Source: Bacteroidales bacterium
GTDB taxonomy: Bacteria; Bacteroidota; Bacteroidia; Bacteroidales; UBA932
Length of the DNA: 64,000 bases
Direction of reading: 5' to 3'
Assembly: GCA_004556005.1 (NCBI GenBank)
Contig: SFJA01000001.1
Span: 1-64,000 of the forward strand
Shown here: in pieces, positions 8,762-17,043 of the stretch
Numbering within the stretch: the first letter of the stretch is position 1
How the letters are laid out: each line of letters opens with the position of its first letter
Position numbers and translations under genes: made by a program
The notes under the pieces: model-generated
The model's input: the letters and a program-made list of their open reading frames with translations, nothing else
What the model was told of the DNA's origin: nothing
The model's database searches: none

Positions 8762-9859
8762 TCATTTGATGCTGTTAAATGCCTTTTTGCCTTTCAATAT
8801 AGACAGAGGGATAATGCATATTCCCATAAGCCCGTCAGGAACCCTTTTCCCCTTGCTATGTACCGTTTCGCGGCGCAGCTGGCGGTATTCGCGGTGAGCA
8901 TCCCTGACAGCCTTTGCCTTTTCTTTCTTGCCGGACAGCAGATAAACCGCAGCAGCTGCCCAGTCCAGGACCTTGCGTACCGCCAGCCTCCCGGTTGCCT
9001 TCCTGTGTGCCGCCTGCGCGCTCATCCCCATAGCGAGGAAACTCGACTCGAGATTGCCTTCCAGCATCATCAGGCAGTTGCGGAAATTCAGCTTCAGCTT
9101 GAATGGCGAATCCTGCGGCAGGGTCCCGCCGCCGAGGTGCCAGACCACGCTCTCCGGAACTACAGTGACCTTATATCCAGCCAGTTGCGCCCGCCAGCAG
9201 TAGTCAATCTCCTCCATATGGGCAAAGAACCTGTCGTCCAGCCCTCCGAGTTCCCTCCAAAGCGAGCTCCTGGTCATCATACACGCTCCGGTCGCCCACA
9301 GCACGTCAGCGGGGGCGTCATACTGCCCGCGGTCCTCTTCGATTCGGGAAAGAATTCGCCCGCGGCAGAAAGGGAAGCCGTAGCGGTCGAGCAGGCCTCC
9401 TGCAGCGCCGGCGTATTCGAAGCAGTCCTTGCGGACAAATTCTGCATTGTCGCTTCCCGGGTCGCCGTCCTTGCATACGAGGGCGTGGAGTTTCGGTCCA
9501 CAGACCCCACATTCGGGATGACTGTCCATCCAGTCCACCAGTGGTTTGAGCCAGCCTTCGCCGACCTCTATGTCGGTGTTGATCAGCAGGAAATACTCAG
9601 CGTCAATCTCTTTAAGCGCCCTGTTGTACCCTCCGGTAAATCCGTAGTTGCGGTCGAGGACTATGCGTTTCACCTCCGGGAAGCGGCTCTCGAGAAGTGC
9701 GACAGAACCGTCGCTGCTTGCATTGTCCGCCACCACAACCTCGGCAATATCCTGTCCGTCACGGCTTCCCAGTGCCTTGCAGCTCGCAATGAGTCCGGGC
9801 AGCCACCGCCGCAGATATCCTTCGGTGTTCCAGTTGAGTATGACCAGCGCTACCTTCAT
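8762..9859 (-). CDS. Glycosyltransferase family 2
   Basis: 365 residues. GT-A fold signals: 'VALVILNWNTEGYLRRWLP' at the N-terminus, 'VVVADNASSDGS' (~45), the metal-binding DXD-like 'LLINTDIEV' (~95) and the acceptor region 'FFAHMEEIDYCWRAQLAGY' with a following His ('VWHLGGG'). This resembles rhamnosyl- and related transferases of cell-envelope polysaccharide synthesis. No transmembrane transport genes lie next to it, and it sits between a SlyD-like FKBP and trkA in the same transcriptional run, so the context gives little clue. Sugar donor and acceptor unknown. Confidence 0.9.
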   Translation of the reverse strand: MKVALVILNWNTEGYLRRWLPGLIASCKALGSRDGQDIAEVVVADNASSDGSVALLESRFPEVKRIVLDRNYGFTGGYNRALKEIDAEYFLLINTDIEVGEGWLKPLVDWMDSHPECGVCGPKLHALVCKDGDPGSDNAEFVRKDCFEYAGAAGGLLDRYGFPFCRGRILSRIEEDRGQYDAPADVLWATGACMMTRSSLWRELGGLDDRFFAHMEEIDYCWRAQLAGYKVTVVPESVVWHLGGGTLPQDSPFKLKLNFRNCLMMLEGNLESSFLAMGMSAQAAHRKATGRLAVRKVLDWAAAAVYLLSGKKEKAKAVRDAHREYRQLRRETVHSKGKRVPDGLMGICIIPLSILKGKKAFNSIK

Positions 9860-9874
9860 TTCTATAGGGTGGAA

Positions 9875-10534
9875 CTAGGAGTTGCAGCCGCAGCCTTCGC
9901 CCTCGCCACAGCCGCAGCCTTCGCCCTCGCCGCAAGCGCAGCCTTTGCCTTCTTCACATCCACAACCCTCACCTTCACCGCAGCCACCGCCGCAGTTTCC
10001 GCAGCCCTCACCTTCACCGCAGTGCCCGCCACAATGGCCGCAGCCTGAAGGAAGGTATTCGCCGTGCAGGCCTTCGAGAAGTTCCTTCTCGGTTGCGTCT
10101 CTTACAGACTCGACCTTGCCGCTGAAATGCAGGGTCTTGCCAGCCATCGGGTGGTTAAAGTCCATCGTGACCTTATCCTCGGCAACCTTTGCAACGAGCC
10201 CCCTTACTACCTGGCCTTCGTTGTTGAGCATAGGAAGCATCCTGCCTTCAACAAGGAATTCGTGCTGGATCTTGCCATCGATTGCAAAGGCCTCGATCGG
10301 AATGTCTATCTTGTAGGCCTCTTCATATACTCCGTAGCCCTCTTCCGGGGAGAGCACGAACTCGAAGCTTTCGCCCGGTTCCTTGCCTTCGACCTCCTCT
10401 TCAAAGCGAGGAAGCAGCATGCCTGTTCCGTGAATGTATGAGAGAGGGTTGCTGGAGTCTGCCTTGTCTGCAATCTGTCCTTCCACTTCAAGGCAGTATG
10501 AGAGTTCTGCCACTTTGTTTTTTTCTATCTTCAT
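9875..10534 (-). CDS. slyD: SlyD-like FKBP peptidyl-prolyl isomerase with Cys-rich tail
   Basis: 219 residues from the ATG at 10534 (MKIEKNK; a start at 10558 would overlap the upstream gene by 20 nt and lacks the usual SlyD beginning). Residues 1-160 form the FKBP domain with inserted IF flap: 'YIHGTGMLLPRFEEEVEG', 'FVLSPEEGYGVY', then 'MDFNHPMAGKTLHF'. It is a cytosolic prolyl isomerase and chaperone. The tail (163-219) departs from SlyD: instead of a His-rich tail it has 14 cysteines in repeats of GEGEGCG, arranged as CxC and CxxC pairs, which suggests binding of soft metals (Ni, Zn, Cu) much as metallothioneins do. The metal is inferred, not shown. It overlaps no neighbour and sits 4 nt after tldE. 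Confidence 0.9.
   Translation of the reverse strand: MKIEKNKVAELSYCLEVEGQIADKADSSNPLSYIHGTGMLLPRFEEEVEGKEPGESFEFVLSPEEGYGVYEEAYKIDIPIEAFAIDGKIQHEFLVEGRMLPMLNNEGQVVRGLVAKVAEDKVTMDFNHPMAGKTLHFSGKVESVRDATEKELLEGLHGEYLPSGCGHCGGHCGEGEGCGNCGGGCGEGEGCGCEEGKGCACGEGEGCGCGEGEGCGCNS
9878..10048 (-). repeat. Degenerate tandem repeat encoding the Cys-rich tail
   Basis: The DNA for the tail of the SlyD-like gene is made of variable-length units centred on codons for GEGEGCG(C). Five copies of GEGEG/EEGKG followed by Cys are visible. Such a repeat can expand or contract in frame. Confidence 0.7.
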
Positions 10535-10538
10535 ATCT

Positions 10539-11876
10539 TTATCCGTTAAATTCAACATTACAAAACGCTAATGTAGGAATAAGTTTTGACATATATGGCC
10601 TGCTGTCATCCGCAGAGGCAATGAAATTGTTCCAGAGGCTGAGGAAATTGCCGGTTACGAGCATTCCGGACACCGGCTTGACAATTCTTCCGTCCTCGAA
10701 AAGGAAGCCTTCTATGCCGTAGGAAAAGTCTCCTGTCGATGGGTTGCTGTTGCCGCCGTTAAATCCGGTTACGAGGATTCCGCTGCCGCACAGTTTCATA
10801 AGGTCCTCTCTGTCAGTGCCTTCCTTTGGCCAAGGCATCAGCTTGGGGTGTACTGCGGAACAAGGCATCCTGTCCACCGCGAGCTTGCCCGCGATGTAAC
10901 TGTCTGTGAAATATGTCTTGACAACTCCCTTGTCTATGATGGGAAAGTCATAGGTAGCGACTCCTTCCTTGTCGAAATACTTGGACTGATTGCTTCCTTT
11001 GGCTCTCGGAAAGTCCTTGATGGTCAATCCTTCAGGGAATAACTGCTTTCCCATTGAGTCAAGCAGGAAAGAGTTGTTCTGCTGCAGCCCGTATCCGTCC
11101 AGAGCGGCAAGCAGAGGGCTGACCATACGCGAGGCCACGTCCCTGTCCACGACCATATTGCAGGTTCTGCCGCTGACGGCTTCGGAACCTATCTGGGCGC
11201 AGGCCTTTTCCAGTGCCCTGTCACCGCAATCTTCTGCCTTAAGCCCGTCAAGGAAGGCATCCGAGTTCCAGCTGTACCCGCTATACAGGTCTCCTTCCGC
11301 ATCTTCGATGGTCACTTCGGTGGAGTATTCAAACGCGCTTTCGTAGTGTCTGCATTCAGTTCCTTGTGAATCAATGAGATATATGCCTACGACAGAAGCA
11401 TCGAGTTGGCTCTCTTCGCTGACGAGTTTCCACTCAGGGCTCACCCTTTTGCCAAATAAGGCCAGGTCAAGCACCCTTGATATCAGTTCTTCGTCCTGTA
11501 TTTCTGCCGCTTTGCTGTCAAAGGCTTCAGTTTCATAGCCGCTTGCAGCATCCCTGCATACCAACTGCGGGTCAGGAAGCTTGCGGAAGGGGTCTTTTTC
11601 CAGGGTGGCTGCCATTGACAGACACCTGTCTGCAAATGCTTCCAGGTCATTCCTGTCCAGCCTGTTTGTGCTGAAACTGCCGAAACGCCCGTCATTTACT
11701 AGATTGACGACGAGTGTGGTGTCGCTAGTGCGCGATATCTTGTCTATTTCCCCGTTGAGAGTCTCCACTATGCGGCAGGATGACTTGTAAAACACCACCC
11801 TGGCACAGTCTGCACCCTTTTCCATTATCCTTGCCAGAAACCATCCGGCAAGCTGCGTTTCCATAGCGTTGATCAT
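10539..11876 (-). CDS. tldE: TldE/PmbA-family metalloprotease subunit
   Basis: 445 residues; length and layout match PmbA/TldE. It is the non-catalytic partner: no HExxxH metal site is visible, whereas the adjacent TldD has one. Conserved parts include 'YFTDSYIAGKL', 'GNSNPSTGDFSYGIEGFLFEDGRIVKPV' region (split by me: 'GGNSNPSTGDFSYGIEGFL' then 'IVKPVSGMLVTGN'). TldD/TldE heterodimers are cytosolic proteases that trim unfolded peptides and, in E. coli, mature microcin B17 and degrade CcdA. The start overlaps the tldD stop by 4 nt (ATGA), so translation is coupled. Confidence 0.92.
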   Translation of the reverse strand: MINAMETQLAGWFLARIMEKGADCARVVFYKSSCRIVETLNGEIDKISRTSDTTLVVNLVNDGRFGSFSTNRLDRNDLEAFADRCLSMAATLEKDPFRKLPDPQLVCRDAASGYETEAFDSKAAEIQDEELISRVLDLALFGKRVSPEWKLVSEESQLDASVVGIYLIDSQGTECRHYESAFEYSTEVTIEDAEGDLYSGYSWNSDAFLDGLKAEDCGDRALEKACAQIGSEAVSGRTCNMVVDRDVASRMVSPLLAALDGYGLQQNNSFLLDSMGKQLFPEGLTIKDFPRAKGSNQSKYFDKEGVATYDFPIIDKGVVKTYFTDSYIAGKLAVDRMPCSAVHPKLMPWPKEGTDREDLMKLCGSGILVTGFNGGNSNPSTGDFSYGIEGFLFEDGRIVKPVSGMLVTGNFLSLWNNFIASADDSRPYMSKLIPTLAFCNVEFNG

Positions 11877-13300
11877 TCTCCTCCAATTGTTAGTTTGCTG
11901 ACCAGTACCGAAGGCATTCCGCAGGATACCTGTACGCTCTGTCCCTTTCCGCAGGTCCAGGTGCCACCGTCTATCTTGAGATCGGATGCAACTGCCTCAA
12001 TGTCAGCTAGTGCCTGTGGCCCGTTGCCAATTACATTGATGTCCTTTACAGGCATCGTGAGCCTGCCGTTCTCGATGAGGAAGCCGCTCTTGACAAAGAA
12101 GGTGAAGTCACCTTCGCCAATCTTGACTTCGCCGTTGGTGAAACTGTCCACGTAGATTCCCCGTTTCACGGAGCCTATGAGGTCCTGCAGGCTTCCGTCG
12201 GTTCCGCTTTCCATATAGGTCGTCCTCATCCTCGGAATCGGATGATAGCGGAACGACTCCCTCCTTCCGTTTCCGGTAGGCGGCAGTTTGTAATATGCCG
12301 CGCTGATTCGGTCGTGCAGGTATGAAGTCAGCACTCCGTCAGTTACCATATAGGTCTTTTGTCCCGGTATGCCCTCGTCATCATAGATGCAGGCGCCCCT
12401 GCTGGCCTTTACGGTTCCGTCATCGACTATGTTAATGCCCTTACGGCAAATTCTCCCACCCATCTTGTCGGAAAAAACCGACTGTCCCTTGCGGTTAAAG
12501 TCCGCCTCGAATGCGTGACCCATAGCTTCGTGGAGCAGAATTCCCGAAGCCCCTGCAGCCAGAACGACACTCATCTGCCCGCCTTTCGGCCTTTTTGCCT
12601 CAAAACGCTCGTCCGTTCCCTTGACAGCTTCGCAGGCCAATTCTTCAATCAGCCCCTCGCTTATCATTTCTGCTCCCGCCATCAGACTCCTTGAAGCCCT
12701 GTTGCTGTCTATTGCATTTCCCTGCCGGAAAGTTACAGATACGGAAATGTCGCAAGTAGGACGCGTTTCGCAGCACAACTCATGCAAAGAGTTGTACATC
12801 ATTATCTTACGCACGTTGTGCGATATGCTCACCCTGACCTTTTCAGCCCTGCTGTCCTTTTCCTTTACAAGTTTTTCCAATTTGACCAGCACTGGAACCA
12901 GTTCCGCTGTTTCTACCTCGGCCCAGTCCCTTTCCATAGGGTAGAGGTCCAGTTTCGCCTTTGCCGTGCAAACAGGGGCGTCTTTCAGTGCTGACGGGAT
13001 GCCCGGGCAGGCCGTGGCTATGGATCCGGCTGTTCTTGCAGCTGCGAGCAGGTCTTCGTATCTTGTTGATTCTGAATATGCGTAGCCGGTCTTTTCTCCC
13101 TTGAGCACCCTGATTCCGCAACCATAGTCAACATCGTGCCTTGCGGTGTTGACCGCTCCGTCGCGCAGAGCCAGGTCGGAGTTGAGGCTGTATTCGAAGA
13201 AGAGGTCGCACCAGTCACCTCCGGCCCTGAGCGCCTCCGATATTATCTTGTCGAGTTCTTCGGTGCTGATTCCGAATAACCCGTTATAACTATTCTCCAT
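11873..13300 (-). CDS. tldD: TldD metalloprotease
   Basis: 475 residues from the ATG at 13300; the TTG 12 nt upstream gives a longer but less likely form. The zinc motif 'LLHEAMGHAFEADF' (HExxGH, ~residue 255) identifies the catalytic subunit. Other conserved stretches: 'RHDVDYGCGIRVLKGEKTGYA' region near residue 40-60 and 'VKRGIYVDSFTNGEVKIGEGDF' region in the C-terminal third. With TldE it forms a protease with a sequestered active site that accepts only unfolded peptides. It overlaps the stop of the upstream zeta-like gene by 11 nt. Confidence 0.94.
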   Translation of the reverse strand: MENSYNGLFGISTEELDKIISEALRAGGDWCDLFFEYSLNSDLALRDGAVNTARHDVDYGCGIRVLKGEKTGYAYSESTRYEDLLAAARTAGSIATACPGIPSALKDAPVCTAKAKLDLYPMERDWAEVETAELVPVLVKLEKLVKEKDSRAEKVRVSISHNVRKIMMYNSLHELCCETRPTCDISVSVTFRQGNAIDSNRASRSLMAGAEMISEGLIEELACEAVKGTDERFEAKRPKGGQMSVVLAAGASGILLHEAMGHAFEADFNRKGQSVFSDKMGGRICRKGINIVDDGTVKASRGACIYDDEGIPGQKTYMVTDGVLTSYLHDRISAAYYKLPPTGNGRRESFRYHPIPRMRTTYMESGTDGSLQDLIGSVKRGIYVDSFTNGEVKIGEGDFTFFVKSGFLIENGRLTMPVKDINVIGNGPQALADIEAVASDLKIDGGTWTCGKGQSVQVSCGMPSVLVSKLTIGGE

Positions 13301-13871
13301 CTTTGTGAACAAGATTCCAGATGTGATTGTACTTTTCGTTGTCCTTGATGTAGGTCAGTTTGCCGTTGCCTTCGGCTACGACCACAAATGGGCTTTTGGT
13401 ATTGTCGGCAAGCACCCATCTGTCGCAAATCGGCATATATATGCGGAAGAAATAGTCCAGGCCCATAAAATAGCGGCGCCTAACAACCTCGTCGGAAATG
13501 TTGTGACCACCCGCCTCGACCCTGGCCTTGACCCTCGAGATGGCGAACTCGGGACTGATCAGCCAGAAATACAGCAGAACAATCTTGTAGCCGCGTTCCT
13601 TCGCCTTGTGTATGATGCCCACAAGCGACCTTGTAGCCAGCGTGGTTTCCACGCAGAAGTCCATGTTGCGTTCAAGCAGGTAATAAATCTTCTGAAGCAT
13701 ATATCGGCTCGCGGTGATTGCGGCCGCAGACGGGTTGAACGGCGAAAGGGCCTTGGAGAATTCGTCCGAGTTGACAAATTCCCTGCATTCGAGCAGTTCG
13801 GGCAGCAGCGTGTAGCAGGCAGTGGTCTTGCCCGCGCCGTTGCATCCCGCTATGATGTACATATTAGGCAT
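13290..13871 (-). CDS. Zeta-toxin-like P-loop kinase
   Basis: 193 residues. P-loop 'YIIAGCNGAGKTTACYTL' at the N-terminus, then 'FVNSDEFSKALSPF', the Walker-B-like 'MDFCVETTLATRSLVGII' and 'VVRRRYFMGLDYFF' with the Arg-rich lid. This is the zeta-toxin family of small-molecule kinases (UDP-N-acetylglucosamine kinases in characterised toxins). No epsilon-type antitoxin is adjacent, and the gene is embedded between TIGR02757 and tldD with overlaps at both ends, so a housekeeping role is more likely than a toxin. Substrate unknown. Confidence 0.82.
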   Translation of the reverse strand: MPNMYIIAGCNGAGKTTACYTLLPELLECREFVNSDEFSKALSPFNPSAAAITASRYMLQKIYYLLERNMDFCVETTLATRSLVGIIHKAKERGYKIVLLYFWLISPEFAISRVKARVEAGGHNISDEVVRRRYFMGLDYFFRIYMPICDRWVLADNTKSPFVVVAEGNGKLTYIKDNEKYNHIWNLVHKDGE

Positions 13872-14562
13872 CCTTTTCCCGTGTTACTCCGTATCCGAAC
13901 AATGCAAAATCCCCAAGCAGAGGGTCCTCAGGCCAGACCTCACGGAAGCAGGAGGTAATCTCGAGCGCCGTTTTAAGGTCCTTTTGCCGCCTGTCGCACA
14001 AGCCGAGGGCGCAGGCCTGGGTATGGACGTGAACGTCAAGAGGTACTATCAGATCTTTTTTGTCAGTGTTTTTCCATAATCCGAGGTCAACCTTCCCGTC
14101 GTCCCTCGTCATCCAGCGCCTCATCATATTGATTTTTTTGTTTGCAGCGCGAGGGTCATCCTTCTGACGGAATACCGTGCATCTCATTTCCGAGGGACTG
14201 AGTTCTTCCAGGCTGTCGTGGTATCTGTACCACTCCCTGAGTCTGAGGCAGATACCTGCTATCTCCGACCATTTGACCGTTCTATGCAGACTTGTGTCGT
14301 CGTTGCGGTATGAGCCTGCCTTGACATAGTCGAAAGGACGCCACTCCATTTCGTCGAACAAGCGGGTGCAGTCGCGTACGATCATGCTTCTGCGACCCCA
14401 GGCGAGATGTGAGGCAAACACAGCCGCAATCTCGACGTCCTGCAGGCCGGCTCCTCTTTCGGCGAAGTGCCGTGGAAATGAAATGGGGTCCTCTAAAAAA
14501 TAGACAGGGTCGTTGAATTCAGCGGCCCAGTCCATCAGCATCTGCTTAATACCCTCGTCCAT
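13864..14562 (-). CDS. TIGR02757 (DUF2400) family protein
   Basis: 232 residues. It matches the TIGR02757/DUF2400 family widespread in Bacteroidota: 'FASHLAWGRRSMIVRDC', 'NMMRRWMTRDDGKVDLGLW', 'IVPLDVHVHTQACALGL' and the C-terminal 'CFREVWPEDPLLGDFALFG'. The fold resembles HhH-GPD DNA glycosylases and the conserved Asp in 'LDVHV' fits a glycosylase-type site, but no activity has been assigned as far as I know. It overlaps the downstream zeta-like gene by 8 nt and follows pepD by 3 nt. Confidence 0.88.
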   Translation of the reverse strand: MDEGIKQMLMDWAAEFNDPVYFLEDPISFPRHFAERGAGLQDVEIAAVFASHLAWGRRSMIVRDCTRLFDEMEWRPFDYVKAGSYRNDDTSLHRTVKWSEIAGICLRLREWYRYHDSLEELSPSEMRCTVFRQKDDPRAANKKINMMRRWMTRDDGKVDLGLWKNTDKKDLIVPLDVHVHTQACALGLCDRRQKDLKTALEITSCFREVWPEDPLLGDFALFGYGVTREKDA

Positions 14563-14565
14563 AAA

Positions 14566-16047
14566 CTATTTCTCCGGGATGGCCTCCAGAACGGCAGTCA
14601 GGAAGTCCCAGGCCTTCTGGACTGAAGGAATGTTGGCTCTCTCGTCTGGTGAATGAGGGCTTAGAAGCGTAGGTCCCATCGAAACCATATCCCAGTGAGG
14701 ATATGCTCCCGAAAGAATGCCGCATTCGAGTCCGGCGTGTATAGCCATCACTTTCGGTTCCTTGCCGTAAAGCTTGCAATAGGTCTCCTTCATCACTCGG
14801 AGTATGGCCGAGTCAGGGTTCGGTGCCCATCCGCTGTAGCCGCCGCTGAACCTGATTCTGCATCCGGCAAGCTCAAAGACTGCCTTCATCCTCTGGGCGA
14901 GGGCTTCCTTTGCGCTGTCAACGGAGCTTCTCATAAGGCAGTTAACGGAAAATTCTCCCTTGTAAATCTTTACCATAGCGAGATTGTTGGAAGTCTCCAC
15001 CATTCCCGGCATTGCATCGGACATCCTTTCCACGCCGTCAGGGCAGGCAAGAATGGCCTTGATGAAACGCTTTGCGGCCTGTGGCTGCACGTAGCGGCAT
15101 TCGTCAGGATCGCAGCAGGCGCCTTCCTCGCACTTGTAAGGCTCGAAGATCACCTGAAGTCCCGGGTCGGTTGCAGCGTATTCGCTCTTTATCTCGGCTG
15201 CGATGGCCGAGACGGTCTTGAGGACTGCGGCGGTCTTGCCCGCAGGAACATAAACCGTTGCGAATGCCTCTCTAGGGATGGCGTTTCTCAGGGTGCCTCC
15301 CTCGAGGTCGATGAGCTTGACATCGTGCTTGTCGATGATGCGGTCAAGTATCCTTGCAATCTGCCTATTCGCATTTGCGCGGCAGAGTATGATATCCATT
15401 CCGGAATGTCCTCCCTGACAACCCTTTACGGTAAGTGACCAGCACTCGTGTCTGGCAGGCTCGTTGAGTCTGCGGTAGCGTGCGGAGACGCTTGCGTCAA
15501 GACCTCCGGCGCATCCTACATATAGTTCGCCTTCGGTTTCGGAGTCGAGGTTGATGAGTATGTCGCCCTTGAGCAGTCCTCCCTTGAGGGCTTTTGCTCC
15601 GGTCATGCCCGTTTCTTCGTCGTAGGTAATCAGTATCTCGATAGGGCCGTGCTTGAGATTGCCGTCTGCGGCAACGGCCATTGCGAGAGCAAGTCCTAGT
15701 CCGTTGTCAGCTCCGAGCGTAGTGCCGTTTGCCCTTACCCAGTCTCCGTCTATGCGTGTTTCGATAGGGTCTGTGAGGAAATCGTGTACCTTGTCGGCGT
15801 TTTTCTGAGGTACCATATCCATATGTCCCTGAAGAACAACGGTTTTGCGGTTCTCGTATCCCGGTGTCGCAGGAACTTTCACAATTACGTTTCCGGTTTC
15901 GTCGCAAAAAGCTTCGAGGCTGTGTTCAGCTGCCCAGTCAAGAAGATGCTTGCGTATCACTTCTTCGTGCTTGGAAGGTCTAGGACATCTGGTGATTCCG
16001 TAGAATATGTTCCATACCGATGATGGCTGAAGATCTCTGATATCCAT
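14566..16047 (-). CDS. pepD: Aminoacyl-histidine dipeptidase (cytosol nonspecific dipeptidase)
   Basis: 493 residues, the usual PepD length. M20-family zinc ligands and motifs: 'VLQGHMDMVPQ' (His ligand and catalytic Asp), 'TLGADNGLGLALAMAV' (bridging Asp), 'TYDEETGMTGA' (catalytic Glu and ligand Glu) and 'GCQGGHSGMDI'. It hydrolyses dipeptides such as carnosine and Xaa-His in the cytosol. It heads the eight-gene minus-strand run ending at trkA. No convincing TAnnTTTG element is visible in the 32 nt between it and the HAD lipoprotein gene, so it may be read through from upstream. Confidence 0.95.
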   Translation of the reverse strand: MDIRDLQPSSVWNIFYGITRCPRPSKHEEVIRKHLLDWAAEHSLEAFCDETGNVIVKVPATPGYENRKTVVLQGHMDMVPQKNADKVHDFLTDPIETRIDGDWVRANGTTLGADNGLGLALAMAVAADGNLKHGPIEILITYDEETGMTGAKALKGGLLKGDILINLDSETEGELYVGCAGGLDASVSARYRRLNEPARHECWSLTVKGCQGGHSGMDIILCRANANRQIARILDRIIDKHDVKLIDLEGGTLRNAIPREAFATVYVPAGKTAAVLKTVSAIAAEIKSEYAATDPGLQVIFEPYKCEEGACCDPDECRYVQPQAAKRFIKAILACPDGVERMSDAMPGMVETSNNLAMVKIYKGEFSVNCLMRSSVDSAKEALAQRMKAVFELAGCRIRFSGGYSGWAPNPDSAILRVMKETYCKLYGKEPKVMAIHAGLECGILSGAYPHWDMVSMGPTLLSPHSPDERANIPSVQKAWDFLTAVLEAIPEK

Positions 16048-16079
16048 AATAATTATGCGTTATCTTGTTATATTTCAAA

Positions 16080-16907
16080 TTATTGCAGAAGCGGTTCCAC
16101 GAGTTTCGGGAAGTCCCTGTAGTCATATACCCTGATGTAGTCCATACCTCCGAGCCTTACGTGGCTGTCGTTGCCTCCGTCGTCAAGGTCATCTCCTATG
16201 AAGATGATCTCGTCGCGGGTATAGCCGTTCTCTTCAGCAAAGCGCATTATCGCGTCATACTTGTTGTACTGCTTCGGAGTCATATCGAAAGAAGTTGAAC
16301 CTCCAATAAAGACAGAGTAGTCGCTGAAGTCCTCGCAAACCTCCTTGTACATAGCCCTGCGCTTGGCCTTGTCGGGGTCAAATGCAAGTTTCTCCTCCTT
16401 CGGGGCTTCGGTTCCGAGCAGTCCGAATGTCAGCATTCCGCTGGCGTGAATCTCGACGCTCTTGCCGTAATACTCTGTGTATCCGTACTTTTCGCGGAGT
16501 GCCTGACATTTTGCAAGTACGCTTGCCGTATCTACGGGGCAGACCTCCTTGCGCACTATCTTCCATTCTCCGTCAACGACCCTTGCTTCCTCCATTCCGT
16601 AGTTGCCGAGTACGTCGATAGGGTAGTCGAGCATCTGCTTGTGGATGCGCTCGGCTCCGCCGCCGCCCACCATCAAAAGCGCGTAGCGTTCGCCGAGCTT
16701 GTCAAGCGCCTGGCGCGCCGAGTCGCTGAGCGGGGTCTTGTGCTGGGTCAGGGTGGCGTCGAGATCCATACATACGAGTTTCTTTTCGGCACCCTTGCAC
16801 AACGCCGGGGCGGTCTGCTGAAGCTCTTCACTGTATTTCGGACGGTTGTTGCAAGAAACGCAGAACAGTGCCGCAACGGCAAGGAGAAGTAATGTGGTCC
16901 TTTTCAT
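16080..16907 (-). CDS. Lipoprotein HAD-superfamily hydrolase, phosphomannomutase-like
   Basis: 275 residues from the ATG at 16907; the open frame runs on through the tRNA gene, which excludes the longer start. N-terminus: 'MKRTTLLLLAVAALFCVSC', a lipoprotein signal with lipobox CVSC, so the enzyme is exported and lipid-anchored. HAD motif I is 'MDLDATLTQHK' (D-x-D-x-T, with Ala where most have Gly); the cap-domain region 'YPIDVLGNYGMEEA' resembles eukaryotic-type phosphomannomutase and sucrose-phosphatase (HAD-IIB); the metal-binding end is 'IFIGDDLDDGGNDS'. Probably a periplasmic or surface sugar phosphatase; substrate unknown. Just downstream of tRNA-Gln, apparently in the same transcript. 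Confidence 0.82.
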   Translation of the reverse strand: MKRTTLLLLAVAALFCVSCNNRPKYSEELQQTAPALCKGAEKKLVCMDLDATLTQHKTPLSDSARQALDKLGERYALLMVGGGGAERIHKQMLDYPIDVLGNYGMEEARVVDGEWKIVRKEVCPVDTASVLAKCQALREKYGYTEYYGKSVEIHASGMLTFGLLGTEAPKEEKLAFDPDKAKRRAMYKEVCEDFSDYSVFIGGSTSFDMTPKQYNKYDAIMRFAEENGYTRDEIIFIGDDLDDGGNDSHVRLGGMDYIRVYDYRDFPKLVEPLLQ

Positions 16908-16925
16908 AATCGCGTTTTGTGTTTG

Positions 16926-16996
16926 TTGGGATATCAAGATTCGAACTTGAACTGCAAGTGCCAAAAACTTGAGTGCTGCCATTACACCATACCCCA
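16926..16996 (-). tRNA. tRNA-Gln (anticodon TTG)
   Basis: 71 nt. The acceptor stem TGGGGTA/TATCCCA closes with one G-T pair and A73. The anticodon arm is CAAGT-TTTTGGC-ACTTG, giving anticodon TTG (Gln, CAA codons). The T arm is TCAAG-TTCGAAT-CTTGA. No CCA is encoded. It has its own promoter 12-42 nt upstream, and the HAD lipoprotein gene starts 19 nt downstream. Confidence 0.95.
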
Positions 16997-17007
16997 ATTC
17001 CAGTTGA

Positions 17008-17038
17008 CAAAGATATATATTATTGTTTGGAAATACAA
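17008..17038 (-). promoter_or_regulatory. Bacteroidota promoter for tRNA-Gln
   Basis: On the minus strand: TTG (17038-17036), a 20-nt spacer, TATCTTTG (17015-17008). Predicted transcription start about 5 nt before the tRNA. Confidence 0.8.
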
Positions 17039-17043
17039 GTTTT

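Noticed and set aside
8858..10048. Plus-strand open frame of ~396 codons across the glycosyltransferase and SlyD-like genes
   Set aside because: Its end is low complexity, caused by reading the Cys-rich repeat in the other direction.
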